NCBI GenBank assembly: GCA_015062285.1
Contig: SUUY01000002.1
Coordinates: 186,001 to 250,000 of the forward strand
Source of the DNA: Alphaproteobacteria bacterium
Lineage (GTDB): Bacteria > Pseudomonadota > Alphaproteobacteria > RF32 > CAG-239
DNA: 64,000 nt
Reading direction: 5' to 3'
Shown here: positions 8,551-18,655 of the stretch, in pieces
How positions within the stretch are numbered: the first letter of the stretch is position 1
Layout: the number at the start of each line of letters is the position of its first letter
Made by a program: the position numbers and the translations under genes
The notes under the pieces: model-generated
What the model was told of the DNA's origin: nothing
The model's database searches: none
The model's input: the letters and a program-made list of their open reading frames with translations, nothing else

Positions 8551-9345
8551 TTTGGAAGCCGGCTTGTTTCTATAGAAAGTGAAATACTGGTATATATGGG
8601 CAAAAAATGATGCTTTAAAACATGAATCGACAAAAGAAATAAGCAAAAGAATAATGCAATATAACAACTTAGCGATATAACTTTCTGCACCGGTGTATGC
8701 CGATAAAACTGAGAGCAAAATCATGAGAGATCCGCAAGGAAGCATCATAATGGTTTGCCCCCAAAATATTTTATTGCGATTGCCTTTAGTGATTCTAAAT
8801 ACCTCTTTTAATGAAAGACTTTTATCATCCACCGCAATTCCTGCAAACAAAACAAAAATTGGTGACAAAATAATGGCTGCAAACATCATCATAGCCAAAA
8901 AGATTAAACTGAACACTTCGCTTATGGCTTTATATTTAAATAAATAAAATACAGCGCTTATAATAGCTGCAGCTCCCCCTCCTAACAACAAGATTGCAAA
9001 ATATAAGCCTATTGCCGCCAAAATATATAATACTATGCGACGCATAAAGCTCAATGATCTAAAATCAAACGAAGATTTTAGGATTATACCTCGGCAATAG
9101 TTAATAATGATTGCTACTGATACTAAAACTATAATTAGGTTTGATAATGATTGCGTTGTATTTTCCTCACAAATTTGTACTCCCAAGCTACACAAAATTG
9201 GGAAACCCGAAAAAATCTCGTATATAAACGCAACCAGTCCTATAGATATTGAACCTAATAGTAATCTAGGTGAGCATAAGACATAATTAAAACTACGTTT
9301 AAGGGTTTCTATAAAGGGTAAATTTATTTCTTCTGATTTTGTCAT
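8530..9345 (-). CDS. Multi-pass membrane protein, unknown function (paralogue of next gene)
   Basis: The 271-residue product has about six predicted transmembrane segments. It is a tandem paralogue of the gene at 9350-10189: both have an N-terminal segment leading into a first membrane helix, a Cys-containing loop after it, and a TKGN motif before the last helices. Start ATG 9345 follows AAGGAA. It lies last in a dnaE-led group and its 3' end overlaps the converging flavoprotein gene. I do not recognise a family with certainty; a YciC/UPF0259-type or glycerophosphodiester-phosphodiesterase membrane-domain relationship is possible but unproven. Confidence 0.7.
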   Translation of the reverse strand: MTKSEEINLPFIETLKRSFNYVLCSPRLLLGSISIGLVAFIYEIFSGFPILCSLGVQICEENTTQSLSNLIIVLVSVAIIINYCRGIILKSSFDFRSLSFMRRIVLYILAAIGLYFAILLLGGGAAAIISAVFYLFKYKAISEVFSLIFLAMMMFAAIILSPIFVLFAGIAVDDKSLSLKEVFRITKGNRNKIFWGQTIMMLPCGSLMILLSVLSAYTGAESYIAKLLYCIILLLISFVDSCFKASFFAHIYQYFTFYRNKPASKSKKEQE

Positions 9346-9349
9346 ACTT

Positions 9350-10189
9350 TTATTCCTTATCTAAAAAAGTTTTAGGTACAGCACAAATATTAACAAGCAA
9401 TCCAACAACTGATAAAAGAGCCAAATTAAAAATATATTCTCCGGCAAAAACACCCCAATATGATATTTTTGAAGCTCCGCGTATAATAACATTACTTAAT
9501 AGCGCCATAAATATAGATACCATAAAAAACCATACAGACACACTTAAAATAAGCCCCATCATGTTTCCTTTGGTTTTATGCCACAAGACCCTATGCTTTG
9601 GAGCAACATCTGAACTCCATATATAGGCAAAAAGCACATAAAATCTTAGAGCTATAATAGGAATTAGAAAGCCTATACTGACAAGACCAAAAAACATTAA
9701 TTCAATGCGCCAATCAGGATTAGGAACTCTGACTGCAAGTATTTGCCATGATAACATCGGCACAGCATTTACAGCAACAAATACTATCATAGCAAAAATA
9801 GTATATAGATCTCTCTTTTGAGGTTTTAGAATTGTCCGTAATGAGAACATTTTTCCTTGCCATATATTTTGATAATATCTGTTGCAAAAAAACGCAAACA
9901 AGACAAATGCAACAAACCTGATGACAATTGCGCTATAGACATTGCCATAGCACATTTGAGAATGTGAAAAATTAGCGACACTACAATATACTTGTTGACC
10001 ACCTATAATATACAGCAAACTAATAAGAAAAGCATAAATACCACCAAGGTATAAAAATGAGCGAATATTACGGATAAAAGCGATATATGGCGAAAAAACC
10101 ATATCAAACAGCGGATAATGCACTGTTCCATCTTCTGATGAAGAAAAAATATTAAAACGATGCTGCTTGGAGTTATTTTGCTCTTTCAT
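9350..10189 (-). CDS. Multi-pass membrane protein, unknown function
   Basis: The 279-residue product has about six hydrophobic segments and a cytoplasmic N terminus of ~35 residues. Its ATG lies 1 base after the dnaE stop codon with AAGGA inside the dnaE end, so translation is likely coupled to dnaE. Four bases separate it from its paralogue downstream. No catalytic motif is visible. Its position behind a replicative polymerase gene gives no clear hint about function. Confidence 0.7.
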   Translation of the reverse strand: MKEQNNSKQHRFNIFSSSEDGTVHYPLFDMVFSPYIAFIRNIRSFLYLGGIYAFLISLLYIIGGQQVYCSVANFSHSQMCYGNVYSAIVIRFVAFVLFAFFCNRYYQNIWQGKMFSLRTILKPQKRDLYTIFAMIVFVAVNAVPMLSWQILAVRVPNPDWRIELMFFGLVSIGFLIPIIALRFYVLFAYIWSSDVAPKHRVLWHKTKGNMMGLILSVSVWFFMVSIFMALLSNVIIRGASKISYWGVFAGEYIFNLALLSVVGLLVNICAVPKTFLDKE

Positions 10190-10190
10190 G

Positions 10191-13100
10191 TTACATTTCC
10201 TTAACTTCTGAGATACCGGGCAAAGACCGTATTTGGCTTAAAACATTATCATATAAACCAAAACCTCCCGACAGTTCAATTCTGATATCCCATTGATTGT
10301 TTTCAGGTTTAATATATATTTTATTTTTTCCATTTCTATCTTGTTTTAAGATTTGATGTAAAGCACTAACGGCAGATACATCAGATATGCTTATTTCAAG
10401 TCCGTTGGTAACCTCGGATATTGCCTTATCCAGTGTTTCCACATGGTTAATCATAACCCTGGGGCGACCATCTTCTTCTTGCTTATCAATAGTAACACTA
10501 ATAAGCAGAGGCTGACCGGAATTAATAACATCTTCATAGCGAGATAAACCTTCAGAAAAAAGCAATCCCTCAAAATTACTGCTTCCGTCAGAAATTTCTA
10601 AAAATGCATATTTGTTGCCGTTTTTGGAAATACGTTTTTGAAATGAATTTACACAACCGGCAAATTTAGCTCTAATATTATCTCCGGTTTTGATACCTTG
10701 CATTACTTCATTACATTTTTTCACACCCAAACGTTCAATTCCTCTGGAATAACTATCTAGAGGATGAGCCGACAGATAAAATCCTATTGCCTCAGCTTCA
10801 AGTTGCAAACGTTCCAGCTCTGGCCAATCCGGTTTTTCCGCCAATTTTACCGGAGCTTGTAGCTCCTCCGTACCAAACAAAGAAGTTTGGGAACTTGTTT
10901 TTAATTCAGTGGCCGCACCTATGTGCGAAATAATAGTATCTATGTTAGCAAACAACTTGCCTCGATTTTTTTCAATACTATCAAATGCACCGGCCTTAAT
11001 CAACTGCTCTAACTGGCGACGATTTATTTGCTTAGCATCAATACGATGTATAAAATCTGATATACTCTTGAAAGGACCGTTAGCTTTGCGTTCTTTTTCA
11101 ATGGCTTCCATATTGGCAGCTCCGACACTTTTAATTGCGGCTAATGCGTAGCGAATGTTTCCATCTTCCACCGCAAAATCTGCATCTGATTTATTAATAT
11201 CCGGAGGCAAAACCTTGTAGTTCATTTTTTTGCCTTCCTCTTTGTAAAAAAGGAGCTTATCTACGTTGGTAATGTCTAGTGACATGATGGCGCACATAAA
11301 TTCTACCGGATAGTGAGCCTTTAAATACGCAGTATGATATGAAACTAAAGAATACGCAGCGGCATGCGATTTATTAAAACCATATGATGCAAATTTTTCC
11401 ATTTGATCAAATATTTTTCCGGCAACGTCTTCATCAATACCGTTTTTAATTGCTCCTTCAGTAAACATTTTGCGTTGTTTAGGGATTTCGTCACGCATTT
11501 TTTTACCCATAACTTTACGCAATTTATCGGCACCGCCCATAGTATATCCGCCAAGAACCTGAGCAATTTTCATCACTTGCTCCTGATATACCATGATTCC
11601 ATATGTCTCATCTAATATAGGAGCCAATGAAGGATGCAAATATGTAATTTCCTCTTCGCCATGCTTACGCTTAATGTAAGTTGGAATATTATCCATAGGT
11701 CCGGGACGATATAATGAAACAATAGCTATCAAATCTTCAAAACGGTCAGGCTTTATTTGTTTGTGAACATCTTTCATTCCCGGAGATTCAAATTGGAATA
11801 CAGCAGTGGTATCTCCCCTTTGAAGCATTTCATATGTTGCTTTGTCGTCTAAAGCAACCTCTTCCATGTCAAGCTCAATTCCCTGAGTTTTTTTGATCCA
11901 CTCAACTGCCTTTTGAATAACCGTTAAGGTTTTTAACCCCAAAAAGTCAAACTTAATCAACCCCGTTTCTTCAACAAACTTCATATCATATTGAGTAACA
12001 GGCATTTCTGCTTTGGGATCTTTATATAGAGGAACTAAAAGATCTAGAGGTCTATCGCCGATAACCACTCCGGCAGCATGAACTCCAGATTGACGATACA
12101 AGCCTTCAAGCTTCATACCAATATCAAAAAGTTTATTAATTTGCGGATCATTTTGACGCATATCCTCAAGTTCGGGAACTTGTTCAAGAGATTCTTGTAA
12201 AGTTGGATTCTTGCCTTGTACACCGGGAGGAATCATTTTAGAAATGCGATCAGCTTGTGAGTATGGCATTTGTAAAACTCTCGCCACATCTCGAATCACG
12301 TTTTTGGCTTGCAACTTACCATAAGTAATAATTTGTGCTACATGATCTGCTCCATATTTGTTTTGAACGTATTCTATGGTTTTATAGCGATTTTCCTGAC
12401 AGAAATCCACGTCAAAGTCCGGCATGTTTACACGTTCCGGATTCAAAAAACGTTCAAACAGCAAATCAAGTTTGATCGGATCAAGATCTGTAATGTGTAA
12501 TGACCAAGCAACTATTGATCCGGCACCGGAACCACGACCCGGGCCAACCGGAACTCCGTGTCCCTTTGACCAACGAATAAAATCTGACACAATGAGAAAA
12601 TATCCGGGGAAGCCCATTTTTTTAATTACACTAAGTTCATATTCCAATCGATCATAGTATTTTTTATCTATCTCGGCCTTCTGTTCTTCGGTCATACCTT
12701 CAAAATAAACATGTTTTTCCATGCGTCCGGCCAAACCTTTGTGAGCCTCCTGATCAATAAACTCATCTTGAGTAAGTCCATCAGGGCATTCAAAAACAGG
12801 CAGTAAGGGATCAACTTTTTCAGATAAGTAATTACAACGCTTAGCTATATTTACTGTGCTTTGCAAAGCTTCAGGAAGGTCAGAAAACAATTCTAGCATC
12901 TCGGTTTCAGATCGAAGACGATTATTGGGAGAAAACTTTTTACGATTGTCGTTGGCTATATATTCTCCGGCAGCAATGCAAACTAAGGCATCGTGGGCCT
13001 CATACATATCAGCATCAAAAAAATATGCCTCATTGGTTGCTACCAAAGGAATATTATATTTATAAGCCAAATCGATGAAATCTTCCTCGGTTTTTTGTTC

Positions 13101-13661
13101 TTCAGCCAAACCAATACGAGATATTTCCATATAAAGACGATCTGAAAATATACTGTGTAATTGTTGTAAACAGCCTTCTGCTTCCGCTTTACGCCCTTCT
13201 AAAAGCAATCTTCCTATCTGACCTTCAACACCACCTGTAAGAGCAATAATTCCGGCATTGTACTTTGCTAAATCTTCTAACTTAAGCTGTGGTTTTTCAT
13301 GTGGTTGAGGATTATCCAGATATGAGCATTTCATTAAATGCATTATATTAGAATATCCTTCATCACTCATGACCAATAATACTATTTTGTCGGGATCTAT
13401 CGTACGGCCCTTAGATTTTAACGGATCATCAGTATCTGTATTACGCAAATAGAATTGGCAACCGATAATCGGTTTAATTCCTTCGTCAGCAGCATATTTA
13501 GAAAAGGCTTTTCCGCCAAACATATTGGCTGTATCTGTTAACGCAACAGCCGGCACGCCCTGCTCTTTCAATTTATGCATAAGAGCAGGAACTTTCATTG
13601 CCCCTTCTGAAAGCGAATATGCAGTATGCACTCGTAAATGTATAAACTTTGGCTCAGCCAT
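10191..13661 (-). CDS. dnaE: DNA polymerase III alpha subunit
   Basis: This is the replicative polymerase catalytic subunit. The 1156-residue product has an N-terminal PHP domain (FIHLRVHTAYSLSEGAMKV), the polymerase core with GPGRGSGAGSIVAW and the catalytic-aspartate motif NMPDFDVDF, a further IKFDFLGLKTL segment with the third carboxylate, helix-hairpin-helix elements (around INRRQLEQLIKAGAFD), and a C-terminal OB-fold region. Length matches the DnaE1 class. Start ATG 13661 has GAGGAA upstream. A promoter is visible at 13684-13712. Confidence 0.97.
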   Translation of the reverse strand: MAEPKFIHLRVHTAYSLSEGAMKVPALMHKLKEQGVPAVALTDTANMFGGKAFSKYAADEGIKPIIGCQFYLRNTDTDDPLKSKGRTIDPDKIVLLVMSDEGYSNIMHLMKCSYLDNPQPHEKPQLKLEDLAKYNAGIIALTGGVEGQIGRLLLEGRKAEAEGCLQQLHSIFSDRLYMEISRIGLAEEQKTEEDFIDLAYKYNIPLVATNEAYFFDADMYEAHDALVCIAAGEYIANDNRKKFSPNNRLRSETEMLELFSDLPEALQSTVNIAKRCNYLSEKVDPLLPVFECPDGLTQDEFIDQEAHKGLAGRMEKHVYFEGMTEEQKAEIDKKYYDRLEYELSVIKKMGFPGYFLIVSDFIRWSKGHGVPVGPGRGSGAGSIVAWSLHITDLDPIKLDLLFERFLNPERVNMPDFDVDFCQENRYKTIEYVQNKYGADHVAQIITYGKLQAKNVIRDVARVLQMPYSQADRISKMIPPGVQGKNPTLQESLEQVPELEDMRQNDPQINKLFDIGMKLEGLYRQSGVHAAGVVIGDRPLDLLVPLYKDPKAEMPVTQYDMKFVEETGLIKFDFLGLKTLTVIQKAVEWIKKTQGIELDMEEVALDDKATYEMLQRGDTTAVFQFESPGMKDVHKQIKPDRFEDLIAIVSLYRPGPMDNIPTYIKRKHGEEEITYLHPSLAPILDETYGIMVYQEQVMKIAQVLGGYTMGGADKLRKVMGKKMRDEIPKQRKMFTEGAIKNGIDEDVAGKIFDQMEKFASYGFNKSHAAAYSLVSYHTAYLKAHYPVEFMCAIMSLDITNVDKLLFYKEEGKKMNYKVLPPDINKSDADFAVEDGNIRYALAAIKSVGAANMEAIEKERKANGPFKSISDFIHRIDAKQINRRQLEQLIKAGAFDSIEKNRGKLFANIDTIISHIGAATELKTSSQTSLFGTEELQAPVKLAEKPDWPELERLQLEAEAIGFYLSAHPLDSYSRGIERLGVKKCNEVMQGIKTGDNIRAKFAGCVNSFQKRISKNGNKYAFLEISDGSSNFEGLLFSEGLSRYEDVINSGQPLLISVTIDKQEEDGRPRVMINHVETLDKAISEVTNGLEISISDVSAVSALHQILKQDRNGKNKIYIKPENNQWDIRIELSGGFGLYDNVLSQIRSLPGISEVKEM

Positions 13662-13683
13662 TTTTTCCTCTTAAACTAGAGCT

Positions 13684-13712
13684 ATAATAAATACTTTAAG
13701 CGCAAAGCTCAA
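13684..13712 (-). promoter_or_regulatory. Probable dnaE promoter
   Basis: On the minus strand TTGAGC (13712-13707), a 17-base spacer and TATTAT (13689-13684) lie 23-51 bases upstream of the dnaE start, in the gap after prfA. Confidence 0.5.
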
Positions 13713-13725
13713 CAAGTTTTTTTGC

Positions 13726-14799
13726 TTAGTCCAACTCTGCCAATTTTTGAGCTTGGTCCTCTGTTACCAAAGCATCTATAATCTCACCCAAAGCATCTCC
13801 GCAAACTATTTCATCAAGTTTATATAGGGTTAAATTTATACGGTGATCAGTAACACGGCCTTGAGGATAATTATATGTTCTTATACGTTCTGAACGGTCT
13901 CCGCTTCCTACTTGTAGCTTGCGTGTTTCTGAGTATGCAGCATCTGCGGCTTCTTTCTGAGCATTATATAATTTAGCTCGAAGCTTGCGCATAGCATTGT
14001 CACGGTTTTTAAATTGAGAACGTTCCTCTTGAGATTCAACTACAATACCGGTTGGAATGTGAGTTAAACGCACCGCCGAACTGGTTTTATTTACTTTTTG
14101 ACCTCCGGCACCTGAAGATCTATATGCTTCCATTTTAACATCTGCAGGATTAATATATATATCAACCTCTTCAACTTCCGGCAATACAGCTACAGTTGCT
14201 GCCGATGTATGAACACGTCCTTGAGATTCTGTTACGGGAACACGTTGCACACGATGTGCTCCTGATTCAAATTTCAATTTAGAAAAAACATCTTTTCCGC
14301 TAATTGAAGCGGTAGCTTCTTTATAACCTCCAATTTCGTTCTCACTGGCATCCATAATTTCAAACTTCCAACCCTGCAAAGCAGCATAGCGCTGGTACAT
14401 TTCAAAAAGAACTCCGGCGAATAATGCAGCTTCATCACCGCCTGTTCCGGCTCTAACTTCCAAAATAGCATTTTTTTCATCTTCTGCATCTTTGGGAAGA
14501 AGTAATATTTTTATCTGTTTTTCTAAATTCGGAAGTTTTTCTTTAAGATCATAATATTCCGCTTCCGCCAAATCGCGCATTTCTTTATCTAAAGAAATAT
14601 CATCAAGTAACAGCTTTGCATCGTCCATATTTTTTTGAGTTTTGGTATATACATTTATTGCTTCAACAATCGGTGCAAGATTTGATAATTCTTTGTTCAT
14701 TTTAATTAAATCATCAGAACTCAGCCCAGGCTCCGAAATTAGTGCCTCTAGCTCATTATGACGATTTACAACATTTGCCAATTTTTCATTAAAATTCAT
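13726..14799 (-). CDS. prfA: Peptide chain release factor 1
   Basis: RF1 recognises UAA and UAG stop codons and triggers peptide release. The 357-residue product has the GGQ motif in [20 protein letters not shown] and the codon-recognition PxT motif as PVT ([17 protein letters not shown]), not the SPF motif of RF2. The C-terminal [20 protein letters not shown] stretch is also RF1-type. The usual partner prmC is not next to it here. It lies downstream of rodZ and ptsP on the same strand. Confidence 0.97.
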   Translation of the reverse strand: MNFNEKLANVVNRHNELEALISEPGLSSDDLIKMNKELSNLAPIVEAINVYTKTQKNMDDAKLLLDDISLDKEMRDLAEAEYYDLKEKLPNLEKQIKILLLPKDAEDEKNAILEVRAGTGGDEAALFAGVLFEMYQRYAALQGWKFEIMDASENEIGGYKEATASISGKDVFSKLKFESGAHRVQRVPVTESQGRVHTSAATVAVLPEVEEVDIYINPADVKMEAYRSSGAGGQKVNKTSSAVRLTHIPTGIVVESQEERSQFKNRDNAMRKLRAKLYNAQKEAADAAYSETRKLQVGSGDRSERIRTYNYPQGRVTDHRINLTLYKLDEIVCGDALGEIIDALVTEDQAQKLAELD

Positions 14800-14838
14800 T
14801 TTGATACCCTTTAAAAAACATTACAAAAACAAGAAAAC

Positions 14839-14859
14839 AGCCTCAACACTTGTTGGGCT
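14839..14859 (-). terminator. Possible terminator between rodZ-like gene and prfA
   Basis: On the minus strand AGCCCAAC and GTTGAGGCT form a stem with one bulged base, followed by GTTTTCTTGTTTTTG. It lies just downstream of the rodZ-like stop, so prfA may have its own start of transcription. Confidence 0.5.
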
Positions 14860-14883
14860 ATTTTCAAATTTTGCATTCATATG

Positions 14884-15798
14884 CTAATGATTTGTTGCCA
14901 AAAACGGATCTAAATGTATGTTTGTTTTTTTATTTGTTCTAGCAACCTTGGTAAGCTTTCCGTCAATATATACCTCAGCCCCATCAACTTTACCGATAGA
15001 TAAAATCATACCTTTTCCATCTTCAGGAACGACATATTCGACTCCGGGCTGCAAAACCTTACTGATATACAGCTTGTTTTGATCTTTTACTTCAATCCAA
15101 GTTTCTTCTTTTATTTTTATAACAACTCTTGGGGAATCAACCGCTTCTTCAACCGCATTCTCTGTTGTTTTAAGTTGCTCAACAAAGGCCTCGTTGGTAA
15201 TGGTAATTTGTGTTTCCGGAGAAACCTCAGAAGTTGTTTTTTCCATGTTTAACAGTGGCGTTGTTGCATCTTCAACAACTGCGTATTCCTCAACAACGAT
15301 AGGCTGCTGTTCTGTTGCTTCTTCTATTGCTGTTTCGTCTTCCACATAATTTTCTTCTGTAGAATTATTGTATATTTGCCACAAAACACAAACTAAAAGA
15401 ATTCCTACTAAGCTTATAACTAAATATTTGCGATTTGGTACGTTCGCTTCGCTTTGAGGCTCCAATACATAGATATTTTTATTAGAATTTGAGTTAGTTT
15501 CTTCTTTATACAACTCAACAATATTGCTACTGTTTAGCCCTAAAAACTCAGCATAAGAACGGATAAAGCCAACGCCATAAGGGAAGGCTGGAATTTCTTC
15601 ATAATTGCTTTCTTCAATTGCCTCCAAATATATTTTGCGAATACATAATTTTTTAGAAACATCAGATACGCGTAGCCCTTTTTGAAGACGCATCTTTTTA
15701 AGAAGGTTTCCAACTTTATTTACGGTTTTTTGTTTACCTTTAGGGGTTATTTCTTCTGAATTTTCAACAGCTTCAGTTTCAGGTTTTGTTTTCTGCAC
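14884..15798 (-). CDS. rodZ: RodZ-like cell-shape protein (HTH, membrane segment, DUF4115)
   Basis: RodZ links the MreB cytoskeleton to the membrane. The 304-residue product has a cytoplasmic Cro/C1-type helix-turn-helix region at about residues 28-98 (LLKKMRLQKGLRVSDVSKKL and IPAFPYGVGFIRSYAEFLGL), one transmembrane segment at about 123-142, a Glu/Thr-rich linker, and a C-terminal domain of the DUF4115 type (IKEETWIEVKDQNKLYISK). This order is that of RodZ. It lies between ptsP and prfA on the same strand. Confidence 0.85.
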   Translation of the reverse strand: MQKTKPETEAVENSEEITPKGKQKTVNKVGNLLKKMRLQKGLRVSDVSKKLCIRKIYLEAIEESNYEEIPAFPYGVGFIRSYAEFLGLNSSNIVELYKEETNSNSNKNIYVLEPQSEANVPNRKYLVISLVGILLVCVLWQIYNNSTEENYVEDETAIEEATEQQPIVVEEYAVVEDATTPLLNMEKTTSEVSPETQITITNEAFVEQLKTTENAVEEAVDSPRVVIKIKEETWIEVKDQNKLYISKVLQPGVEYVVPEDGKGMILSIGKVDGAEVYIDGKLTKVARTNKKTNIHLDPFLATNH

Positions 15799-15851
15799 GA
15801 CTAATTCCTTTATTAATAGACTCGACTATTGTTGCGATTGTTACATACTTT

Positions 15852-18116
15852 TTAATAAATTTCAATACCGTGGTCATTGGCATAGGATATTAATTGTGGG
15901 CGCAATGTTCGTTTTGAAGATTTAAGCAAAATATTCATATAATCTTCGACATCTTCTATATTGGTTGATCTAATCATACTCTTTACCTTACCAAATGCAG
16001 ACCCCGACATTGACAGGTTGCGGTACCCCAACCCGATAAGAGCAAGTGCCTCTATGGGATTTGAAGCCATTTCACCACACACCGAACACATGACTCCTGC
16101 TTGATTAGCCATGCACACAATACCTTGCATAATACGCAAGAAGGGAGCCGACAAAACATCATATCTTTCACTAAGACGAGGATTTCCTCTATCGCAGGCA
16201 AACATAAATTGAGCCAAATCATTTGTTCCTACAGAAACAAAATCAGCCTCTTTTAAAATGTCTTCCAACTGGAATACAACAGATGGAACCTCAATCATCA
16301 ATCCGATATTTAGTTTATTTGGGACCTTGGCACCTTTACGTTTTTCTTTTTCCAGTTCAATAAGCAGTGTTTCCTTAGCATCTTGAAATTCTGTGAGATT
16401 AGCAATCATAGGAAACATAACATTTAGTTCTTTACCCGCAGCAGCTCTTAAAAATGAACGCATCTGTTTACGTAAAATAGCACGACGATCCAATGTTATT
16501 CTAATAGATCTCCAACCGATAGCCGGATTATCCTCGCCACTATAGCTCCAATATGGTAATAATTTATCAGATCCGACGTCAAGGCTTCTAAATACTACCT
16601 TTTTATTTTTGGCTTTATCCATAAGCTCCTTGTAGCATTCTGTTTGCTGATCTACATCGGGCATACTTTCTGATGCCATAAACGGAATTTCCGTGCGGTA
16701 AAGACCTATTCCATCACAATTTGTTTTTTCAATAAAATCCAAGTCAAAAGCCAAACCTACATTGAGATACATATTTATCCGAGTTCCGTCTTTTGTTTTT
16801 GAAGGAAGACGGCGTAAAGTTGCAAGCCTTTTTTGCAGTTTGACCTTTTCGGCCATTTTATCTTTAAATTTCTGTTGAAGGGACAAAGATGGTCTGATGT
16901 AAACATATCCTTCTTCACCATCGATGGCCACAATCTCTCCGCTTTTTATTTCTTTATAAATACCTTTTATTTTAGAAATAACCGGAATGCCTAATGCCTT
17001 TGCCACAATTGCGACATGCATTGTCGGTGTACCATCTTCAATTATAAGTCCTCTGATATGATTATAATTATAATCCATAAGATCTGCAGGGCCCATAGTT
17101 TGAGAAACAACAATCAAATCTTTGGCATCTATATTTGCCGAATCTTTTTGATCACCGCTTAAATATCCAAGTAGCCGATCTGTAATATCTCTCAGGTCAT
17201 GTAACCTTTCACGCATATAGCTATCTTTTGTTCCGGAGAGGCGTTTCCACATATCTTCATATGCGCGTTCAGTGGCAGCCTCTGCCGTTAGCCCTCCCGA
17301 AACATTATCTGCTATTTTTTTGTACCAACCCCGATCTTTGGCGAACATACGATAAGCATCTAATATATCAACATGCTCTCCTATGCCTAATTTGGTTGAA
17401 TTAAATTTTTCATCCAAATCATTATTCATCTGAACATATGCTGTTTCCAGCTTACGAAGTTCTTGCTCCTTATCTTCTGAAAATATTTTGGTTACAGGAT
17501 TTCGTCGACGATGAACAATTACAACACCAACACCATAGCCTTTACTTAAAGATACACCTTTGTATTTTTCCTTGTTGCTTTCTCCTCTTGAGCGCATCAA
17601 GCTGTTTTTTAGTTCATTCATTTCTGACGAGGCAAAAAAATCACTTAAAACCATCGCAATGGTTTCTAAAATTTCAACCTCACTTCTGGAAAACTCATAT
17701 TTTATTTTCTTTTGTAAAGTTATCACCCCGATAGCTCGTCCCAACCTGCTTATCGGCACCCCCAAGAATGATTTATATTGCTCTTCTCCAATCTCAGGAA
17801 AATATAAAAATTGAGGATTTTTCCACACATCTGAGGTTTTTAAAGAACGATTATTTTTGGCCACATCACCGACAAGACCATCACCAACACGTATTGAAAT
17901 CTTATGAGATATATCTTCTTTGTAACCATATGATGAAAAAAGTTCCAAATAGTTATCATCTATTGTAACGTAGCATGCTCCCGCATCCGCACCAAATTCT
18001 TGAATTATAATTTCAGTTAACTGATTTAATTTATCTGAAACATTATTCTGCTCATCCATTACATTTCGCAGTTTGGTTAAAATTTGCATTGCTTGGCTTA
18101 TGACCGGTGTTTTCAT
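15852..18116 (-). CDS. ptsP: Nitrogen-PTS phosphoenolpyruvate-protein phosphotransferase
   Basis: PtsP (EI-Ntr) transfers phosphate from PEP to NPr in the regulatory nitrogen phosphotransferase system. The 754-residue product has an N-terminal GAF domain (about residues 15-165), the EI N-terminal region, the phospho-acceptor His367 in DGTPTMHVAIVAKALGIPV, and a C-terminal PEP-binding barrel with SVGTNDLAQFMFACDRGN and the CGEMAS segment carrying the conserved Cys. Length and architecture fit the family. No NPr or EIIA gene is in the window. Confidence 0.95.
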   Translation of the reverse strand: MKTPVISQAMQILTKLRNVMDEQNNVSDKLNQLTEIIIQEFGADAGACYVTIDDNYLELFSSYGYKEDISHKISIRVGDGLVGDVAKNNRSLKTSDVWKNPQFLYFPEIGEEQYKSFLGVPISRLGRAIGVITLQKKIKYEFSRSEVEILETIAMVLSDFFASSEMNELKNSLMRSRGESNKEKYKGVSLSKGYGVGVVIVHRRRNPVTKIFSEDKEQELRKLETAYVQMNNDLDEKFNSTKLGIGEHVDILDAYRMFAKDRGWYKKIADNVSGGLTAEAATERAYEDMWKRLSGTKDSYMRERLHDLRDITDRLLGYLSGDQKDSANIDAKDLIVVSQTMGPADLMDYNYNHIRGLIIEDGTPTMHVAIVAKALGIPVISKIKGIYKEIKSGEIVAIDGEEGYVYIRPSLSLQQKFKDKMAEKVKLQKRLATLRRLPSKTKDGTRINMYLNVGLAFDLDFIEKTNCDGIGLYRTEIPFMASESMPDVDQQTECYKELMDKAKNKKVVFRSLDVGSDKLLPYWSYSGEDNPAIGWRSIRITLDRRAILRKQMRSFLRAAAGKELNVMFPMIANLTEFQDAKETLLIELEKEKRKGAKVPNKLNIGLMIEVPSVVFQLEDILKEADFVSVGTNDLAQFMFACDRGNPRLSERYDVLSAPFLRIMQGIVCMANQAGVMCSVCGEMASNPIEALALIGLGYRNLSMSGSAFGKVKSMIRSTNIEDVEDYMNILLKSSKRTLRPQLISYANDHGIEIY

Positions 18117-18140
18117 TTTTCCACCATACGTTTTTTTAAC

Positions 18141-18168
18141 TTGAGATTTTGTGTATATTATCTATATT
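18141..18168 (+). promoter_or_regulatory. Probable promoter of the cupin gene
   Basis: TTGAGA (18141-18146), a 16-base spacer and TATATT (18163-18168) lie in the divergent gap between ptsP and the cupin gene. Confidence 0.45.
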
Positions 18169-18208
18169 GCCAATATTAAGTAAAAACTTAATTAAAAAGG
18201 AATAAAAA

Positions 18209-18571
18209 ATGACATCTACATATAATCGCGGTGATAACGATACTCGTCCTTGGGGAACTTGGGAAGTTTTGGAAAGTGCAAATAATTTTTGTGTTAAAAG
18301 AATTAAAGTTATTCCCGGAGGTAAGTTGTCCCTGCAATTACATCATCATCGAAGCGAACATTGGGTTATGGTTGCAGGAGAAGCCTTAATTACACTTGGC
18401 GACAAATTAATCACCAAAAAAGCAGGTGAGAATATTTATATTCCTGCAGAAACCAAACACAGAATCCAAAATAACTCTTCTCATGACATTGAATTTATTG
18501 AAATTCAAATTGGAGATAACTTAGATGAGAATGATATTGTTCGTTTAGAAGATATTTATGGTAGAGTGTAG
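18209..18571 (+). CDS. Stand-alone mannose-6-phosphate isomerase-type cupin
   Basis: The 120-residue product is a single cupin like the C-terminal isomerase domain of type II mannose-6-phosphate isomerase / GDP-mannose pyrophosphorylase. It shows RPWGTWEVL, the metal-binding QLHHHRSEHWVMVAGEA motif, the GENIYIPAETKHRIQN second cupin motif and an EIQIGD...EDDIVR-type end (here ENDIVRLEDIYGR). In the family this domain interconverts fructose-6-phosphate and mannose-6-phosphate for sugar-nucleotide supply. No guanylyltransferase domain is attached or adjacent. AAAAGGAA precedes the start. Confidence 0.88.
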   Translation: MTSTYNRGDNDTRPWGTWEVLESANNFCVKRIKVIPGGKLSLQLHHHRSEHWVMVAGEALITLGDKLITKKAGENIYIPAETKHRIQNNSSHDIEFIEIQIGDNLDENDIVRLEDIYGRV

Positions 18572-18583
18572 TAGTAGTTTTAT

Positions 18584-18612
18584 ATTGACTTAAAACGCTA
18601 ATATTTTTAGTA
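18584..18612 (+). promoter_or_regulatory. Probable promoter of the degenerate DEAD-box gene
   Basis: TTGACT (18584-18589), a 17-base spacer and TAGTAT (18607-18612) lie in the 84-base gap between the cupin gene and the next gene. Confidence 0.55.
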
Positions 18613-18655
18613 TTAAGACATTGTTTAACTGTTTTAAAAAGAAAAAGAAAAAGAA

